Source of the DNA: Syntrophomonadaceae bacterium
GTDB taxonomy: Bacteria; Bacillota; Dethiobacteria; DTU022
Assembly: GCA_007119615.1 (NCBI GenBank)
Contig: SKPH01000006.1
Span: 1-43,624 of the forward strand
DNA: 43,624 bases
Reading direction: 5' to 3'
Part shown: piece after piece, positions 39,559 to 43,624 of the stretch
How the letters are laid out: every line of letters starts with the position of its first letter
Numbering within the stretch: position 1 is the stretch's first letter
Translations under genes and position numbers: made by a program
Notes under the pieces: model-generated
Databases searched by the model: none
What the model was told of the DNA's origin: nothing
What the model saw: the letters and a program-made list of their open reading frames with translations, nothing else

Positions 39559-40623
39559 TCAAATTACTATCAGTTCGCGGCTGCTGTTTGTTAATATCTC
39601 CGGTCCATTATCTGTTACACAAACCATATCTTCGATTCGCACACCGCCCCAGCCGGGAATGTAAATACCAGGCTCTACAGTTACTACCATCCCCGGTTTC
39701 AGGATAGTCTTGCTGCGGGGGTTAAGGACAGGTTGCTCGTGGGTTTCCATACCGACACCATGCCCCAATCCGTGACCGAAATAGCTTTCGTACCCGGCTT
39801 CGCTGATAATTTCACGGGCCACAGCATCAACTTCACTGCACTGCAGGCCGGCTTTTACAGCCGCTGCCGATTTTTCCTGCGCCCTGTACACAATATCATA
39901 AATTTCACGGCTGCGCTCATCAATTGAACCGAGAGCAACAGTTCTGGTCATATCGGTGGCATAACCTTCAAAAACTGCGCCAAAATCTATGGTTACCAAT
40001 TCTCCTTTTTCCATTACTTTCCCGGAAGCCGTTCCATGCGGCAGGGCGCCACGTTTTCCTGATGCGACAATAAAGCGAAAGCTAGTTTCGTCCGCCCCGT
40101 GCTTAAGAAAGAAAACTTCAAGTTCAACAGCAAGCTCTTTTTCCGGCATACCGGGCCTGATCTTTGATTGGATAAAATCAAAAGCCCGATCGGTAACTTC
40201 GGTTCCGCGGCGTAAAATATCAAGCTCGGCATCACTTTTGATAATACGAAGTTTTTCTACGGTTTCATCGAGGGGAATAAGTTCAACGGGAAGCTTCTCT
40301 TTCATTTCTCCGTAAACAGAATAGACGACATGTTTAGATTCAAAGCCCAGTTTCATCCATCCGGCATCTTCAACCAGGGGGACAAGGCATTTATAGAGGT
40401 CATCTTTCCAGCGGAAAATCGTAAACTGCGGAGCCTGGGCGGCTGCCTGTTCAATGTAGCGAAAATCTGTTACCAGGTAAGCTTCATCGGAGCTGACCAG
40501 CAGCGCCCCGGCAGTTCCGCTAAATCCGCTCAGGTAATGGCGGTTTACGGGGTTGGTTACAATAATTGCATCAACATTATTCTGATCCAGCAGTTCCCTG
40601 AACTTCTTCAATCGCTCTGACAT
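39559..40623 (-). CDS. pepP: Xaa-Pro aminopeptidase (M24 family)
   Basis: 354 residues. An N-terminal creatinase-like domain (SERLKKFRELLDQNNVDAII) is followed by the pita-bread catalytic domain. Metal ligands are the Asp in TIDFGAVFEG and YATDMTRT, the His in FGHGLGHGVG, and Glu in VTVEPGIYIPGWGG and RIEDMV. It probably releases N-terminal residues ahead of proline. It starts nine bases after aroQ and precedes efp, as in Bacillus (YqhT-efp). Confidence 0.92.
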   Translation of the reverse strand: MSERLKKFRELLDQNNVDAIIVTNPVNRHYLSGFSGTAGALLVSSDEAYLVTDFRYIEQAAAQAPQFTIFRWKDDLYKCLVPLVEDAGWMKLGFESKHVVYSVYGEMKEKLPVELIPLDETVEKLRIIKSDAELDILRRGTEVTDRAFDFIQSKIRPGMPEKELAVELEVFFLKHGADETSFRFIVASGKRGALPHGTASGKVMEKGELVTIDFGAVFEGYATDMTRTVALGSIDERSREIYDIVYRAQEKSAAAVKAGLQCSEVDAVAREIISEAGYESYFGHGLGHGVGMETHEQPVLNPRSKTILKPGMVVTVEPGIYIPGWGGVRIEDMVCVTDNGPEILTNSSRELIVI

Positions 40624-40632
40624 AGTTCCGCC

Positions 40633-41079
40633 CTAACTTTTCTTTATTATATTTACAAGAGCTTCCAGCCCCAAAAGGTAACTGTCCAGGCCCAGGCCGT
40701 AAATCAAGCCGTCTGCAATTGGAGAAACAACCGAATGGTGCCTGAATGGTTCACGGGCAAATACATTGGTCAAATGGATTTCGACCAGGGGCAGGCCGGA
40801 GGCAATCAGTGCATCCCGAAGAGCATAACTGTAATGGGTCAGGGCAGCAGGATTAATAAGAATGCCCCGGTAGTTTTCTGTGCTATCATGTATGTGGTCA
40901 ATTAAAGCTCCCTCATGATTTGACTGGTGACAATCAACTTCGATATCCAGGGATTTTCCGCGTTTTTTCAGTTCATTGTTAATTTCATCCAGGGTGAACT
41001 CGCCGTAAACATCCGGTTCCCTGCTCCCCAGTAAATTTAGGTTTGGACCATGCAGCACGAGCACTTTTTCCACCGGCAT
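40633..41079 (-). CDS. aroQ: 3-dehydroquinate dehydratase, type II
   Basis: This enzyme makes 3-dehydroshikimate in the shikimate pathway. The 148-residue length is right for the dodecameric type II family. LVLHGPNLNLLGSREP, the flexible loop with Tyr in EPDVYG, CHQSNHEGALID and NPAALTHYSYALRDAL are all intact. Aromatic synthesis partners aroK and aroH are also in the window. Confidence 0.96.
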   Translation of the reverse strand: MPVEKVLVLHGPNLNLLGSREPDVYGEFTLDEINNELKKRGKSLDIEVDCHQSNHEGALIDHIHDSTENYRGILINPAALTHYSYALRDALIASGLPLVEIHLTNVFAREPFRHHSVVSPIADGLIYGLGLDSYLLGLEALVNIIKKS

Positions 41080-41121
41080 ATTATTGATGCCTCCCTGTTA
41101 AGCCTGTTAATTTTATTCCTC

Positions 41122-41144
41122 CGGCAGGCAATAAAATCCTGCCG
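41122..41144. other. Hairpin between aroK and aroQ
   Basis: CGGCAGG (41122-41128) and CCTGCCG (41138-41144) form a perfect 7-bp stem with a 9-base loop in the 84-base gap. On the minus strand no T-run follows, so terminator function is doubtful. mRNA processing or translational control is possible. Confidence 0.4.
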
Positions 41145-41163
41145 CGTCAGGAAATAATATCTC

Positions 41164-41688
41164 CTAAAGCTTTAATTTTTCCTCTATTTCCCGTACTATT
41201 TGCGACGCCGTTTTACCGGATGTATCAATGCTGAGATCACAACAGTTATAATACTGCCTGCGTTCTTCAAGCAGTTTTTTGATCTTGCCGGGGATATCCG
41301 GTCCCTTCAGCAGGGGTCGTATCCCAGTTTTGCCCGATCGTTTCATGATATCATGTGGCGATGCAGTTAGCAGAATCAGCAAGCCGGTTTTTTTAAGCCG
41401 GATTCGATTTGCCTCGCTCAACAAGACACCGCCTCCTGTCGCCACAACAAGGCTGCCGGCAGGATATCTATCAAGGCCGGTAATTATTTCACTCTCCAGC
41501 TCCCTGAAATAAGGCTCACCAAACTGCTCAAAAATCTGGTCGATTTTTAAGCCGGTCATATCCTCAACCACCCGGTCGGTATCGATGAAGCTCCTGCCTA
41601 TGCGTAGAGCCAGCTTTTTTCCAACAGTTGTTTTGCCGGTTGCCATAAAACCGGCCAGGATGATATTTGTATTTCCGGTATCACCCAT
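41164..41688 (-). CDS. aroK: Shikimate kinase
   Basis: The enzyme phosphorylates shikimate with ATP. It has 174 residues. P-loop GFMATGKTT is at about residues 13-21, with DTDRVVE and the Arg in FRELESE binding shikimate. GGGVLL and the lid RPLL are also present. It lies downstream of a pseudopilin gene by 26 bases, so it may be in the same transcript as the secretion genes. Confidence 0.95.
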   Translation of the reverse strand: MGDTGNTNIILAGFMATGKTTVGKKLALRIGRSFIDTDRVVEDMTGLKIDQIFEQFGEPYFRELESEIITGLDRYPAGSLVVATGGGVLLSEANRIRLKKTGLLILLTASPHDIMKRSGKTGIRPLLKGPDIPGKIKKLLEERRQYYNCCDLSIDTSGKTASQIVREIEEKLKL

Positions 41689-41714
41689 AATCTGCTTATT
41701 CCTCCCCGAACCTG

Positions 41715-42215
41715 TCAGTTTGACGGAGGTTGGTCAGAAATTCTTACCCGCCCCGTTGCAGGTGTAACGATTATATAGATCAATTGATCATTTTCAGCAA
41801 TGAGCGCGACCGTTCCGCCCTGGTTTGGAGCCCCGCTGCGTTGAAAACTAAGCAAAGGGTAACCACTTCCGGAAGGAAAATTTGTCGAGCTATAACGTAC
41901 ACCTTCAGGAAGCTTTACGGTATATCTTTCCCCGGTTTTGCCATCTGTTACCCGGTAGTCATTGACAGATAGACGCATTTCAATAAGCTGGGTCCAGCCG
42001 ACGGTGATCGCTTTCTGCTGGGCTTTACGCATATCCATTGCCATACCACGGGCAGCCAGTTCAAGATTCCGTCCTCTGCCCATGCCGGTAACAGCCGGGG
42101 TTGCAATCAAGACTATTAAACTGAGCAGGGCTATTACGCATACTAGCTCGACCAGGGTAAATCCCGTTTCACTTTTTTTTCCTGTCCCGGCCCGGTATAA
42201 TATTTTCCGGATCAT
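41715..42215 (-). CDS. GspH-like pseudopilin
   Basis: 166 residues. The short basic leader and GFTLVELVCVIALLSL are the prepilin peptidase site and hydrophobic helix; the +5 Glu is present. The GspH/FimT-like C-terminal domain is shown by the LELAARGMAMDMRKAQQKAI helix. ATG 42215 follows AGGAGTT at ten bases. It is directly downstream of the PilB/GspE ATPase, which probably drives its assembly. The genes for the inner-membrane platform (GspF/PilC) are not in this window and may lie upstream of the edge. Confidence 0.85.
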   Translation of the reverse strand: MIRKILYRAGTGKKSETGFTLVELVCVIALLSLIVLIATPAVTGMGRGRNLELAARGMAMDMRKAQQKAITVGWTQLIEMRLSVNDYRVTDGKTGERYTVKLPEGVRYSSTNFPSGSGYPLLSFQRSGAPNQGGTVALIAENDQLIYIIVTPATGRVRISDQPPSN

Positions 42216-42223
42216 TTACAGGC

Positions 42224-43624
42224 TTAACTCCTGTTCAGACGGGACAACACTGCAATATTGCCGCTGTCACCGATAATTTTTGGGTCGGAAATGCTGCTAA
42301 AGGTTGTTCTGACAATTTCATCAACCGTGGACAAGCCTGCTTCGACACAACGCAGACCATCTTGCACCATGGTGAGCATTCCATTTTCAACAGCTTTTTT
42401 TTGCAGTGCATCCGTAGTTGATTTTCTTAAAATCATATCCGTCAGGTCATCATCTACTACAAATACTTCATGGACCGCGGTCCGACCCCTATAGCCGGTA
42501 TTGTTGCAATATTTGCACTTCATACCGCGTTTCAACCTGGGCGGAGGATCTTTATGGAAAAAGTGCCGGTAAAAATATTTATCTTCGTCACCGGGCACAT
42601 ACTCACTGATACAATGGGAACATATTTTTCTTACCAGTCTCTGCCCGACCACACCCATCAGCGAAGCGGTAATCAGGTATTCCTGAAGGCCCATATCTGC
42701 CAGGCGGGTTACGGCCCCTGCGGCGTTATTGGTATGCAGCGTGCTTAAAACCAGGTGCCCGGTAAAAGCTGCCTGGGCGGTTATCCGAGCGGTTTCGAGG
42801 TCTCTTATTTCACCGACCATGATAATATTCGGATCCTGGCGGAGGATCGAACGCAGGGCGTTGGCGAAATCACGGTTTATCCGCGGATTAATCTGGACCT
42901 GGTTTACTCCCTTTAACCGGTATTCAACCGGATCTTCAACGGTCACGATATTGTCATGAGGCCGGTTCAGATAATTAAGAGTCGAATATAAAGTAGTTGT
43001 TTTACCGCATCCGGTCGGGCCGGTGACCAGCACAAGACCACAGCGGTTAAGCAGCAGGCGCTTGAAAGCATGATAATTATATTTGGAAAAACCCAGTTTA
43101 TCAAGGGACAGGATGATTTTTTCCTTTTCCAGGAGGCGGATTACCACTTTTTCACCATAAATAGTAGGCAGAGTGGAAACCCGCATGCTAATCCCTTCCC
43201 CGGCGCCCTTCCACGCGATATTTCCATCCTGGGACAGTCTTCGTTCGGCGATATCCAGGTTGGCCATGATTTTTACCCTCGAGATTATATTGGCCTGGGT
43301 GTGCCTGGGTGGAGCAGCCAGGTCATGCAGAACTCCGTCCAGGCGCAGCCTGATACGCAAACCTTCATCGGATGGCTCAATGTGAATATCACTGGCCCCC
43401 TCTTCGATCGCTCTCTGGATGAAGGAGTTAACAACCCTGACCACCGGCGCGTTATCTTGCTGCTGCCCGGTAAATTCCGTAGTTCGGGCCGGTTGAATTG
43501 TTTCCGGTTCCGGTTGGCCATCACCTGTTTTGTTCTCGCTTCCTGTCTCTCCAATACTGTAATACTGGGTAAGGAGATAATTTACGGTACTTTCCCTGAC
43601 TGCAACCGGATATACTTCCGATCC
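42224..43624 (-). CDS. Type II secretion / type IV pilus assembly ATPase (5' end cut by window)
   Basis: The frame stays open from the window edge through 43444, so the GTG at 43444 is not the true start; the N-terminal part is missing. At least 466 residues are visible. The N-terminal residues seen (about 1-60) match the end of an MshEN domain. The ATPase carries the N2 motif ASDIHIEP, Walker A GPTGCGKTT, the Asp box VEDPVEYRL, Walker B IIMVGEIRD and the His box STLHTNNAAGA. Four Cys (CSHC and CKYC) bind zinc, as in GspE/PilB. Confidence 0.93.
   Translation of the reverse strand, partial: GSEVYPVAVRESTVNYLLTQYYSIGETGSENKTGDGQPEPETIQPARTTEFTGQQQDNAPVVRVVNSFIQRAIEEGASDIHIEPSDEGLRIRLRLDGVLHDLAAPPRHTQANIISRVKIMANLDIAERRLSQDGNIAWKGAGEGISMRVSTLPTIYGEKVVIRLLEKEKIILSLDKLGFSKYNYHAFKRLLLNRCGLVLVTGPTGCGKTTTLYSTLNYLNRPHDNIVTVEDPVEYRLKGVNQVQINPRINRDFANALRSILRQDPNIIMVGEIRDLETARITAQAAFTGHLVLSTLHTNNAAGAVTRLADMGLQEYLITASLMGVVGQRLVRKICSHCISEYVPGDEDKYFYRHFFHKDPPPRLKRGMKCKYCNNTGYRGRTAVHEVFVVDDDLTDMILRKSTTDALQKKAVENGMLTMVQDGLRCVEAGLSTVDEIVRTTFSSISDPKIIGDSGNIAVLSRLNRS

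Overview
The window reads as a stretch of chromosome from an anaerobic member of the Firmicutes (class Clostridia). The evidence is the gene order (aroK-aroQ-pepP-efp, asp23-nusB-xseA-xseB-ispA-folD, dxs-tlyA-nadK-recN, trpS-scpA-scpB-rluB-aroH-cmk-plsC-ispH/rpsA-der-plsY), the IspH::S1 fusion typical of Clostridia, strong AGGAGG-type ribosome-binding sites, many TTG and GTG starts, and oxygen-sensitive Fe-S flavoprotein and one-carbon folate genes. No species is assigned. Nothing suggests recent transfer: there are no insertion sequences, phage genes or CRISPR arrays.

Layout. Everything from the right edge (43624) to about 1021 is transcribed leftwards on the minus strand. Read in that direction it begins with a secretion/pilus ATPase (partial) and a pseudopilin, then shikimate genes (aroK, aroQ), peptidase pepP and efp. 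Next come an acidic zinc-ribbon-like protein and an Asp23/AmaP/DUF2273 envelope module that has its own promoter and terminator. This is followed by nusB, a TsaD-like paralogue, a two-gene Fe-S/flavin oxidoreductase (NuoF-GltD fusion plus NuoG-like subunit), xseA-xseB-ispA, and fchA-folD. A roughly 575-nt non-coding gene that I assign to the OLE RNA class comes next with its membrane partner oapA, then dxs-tlyA-nadK-recN. The last stretch holds an acyl-CoA dehydrogenase, nudF, xerD, a DHH-CBS-CCA nucleotidyltransferase fusion, an M50 protease, trpS, scpAB, rluB, aroH, cmk, plsC, ispH::rpsA, fni, a DUF512 radical-SAM protein, der, plsY and an HD phosphohydrolase. The only plus-strand gene is a second, divergent PlsY at the left edge, opposite a tRNA-Pro(GGG) gene.

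How the genes fit together. Dxs, IspH, Fni and IspA are four isoprenoid enzymes (MEP pathway and prenyl elongation). FchA and FolD form a one-carbon pair in which FolD appears to have lost its cyclohydrolase residues, so FchA would supply that step. PlsY and PlsC carry out successive phospholipid acylations. Der, RluB, S1, TlyA, NusB, EF-P and TrpS serve ribosome and RNA function. ScpAB, XerD, RecN and XseAB serve the chromosome.

Most notable: (1) OLE RNA with an excellent sigma-A promoter between folD and oapA; (2) FolD lacking the catalytic Lys and Gln next to FchA; (3) an uncharacterised NuoG/NuoF-GltD electron-transfer pair inserted in the nusB-xseA cluster, beside a TsaD-like paralogue with intact metal ligands; (4) sporulation genes missing from five places where Firmicutes normally carry them (next to efp, recN, scpB, nudF/xerD and plsY), suggesting a non-sporulating lineage; (5) two PlsY proteins, one with altered motifs.
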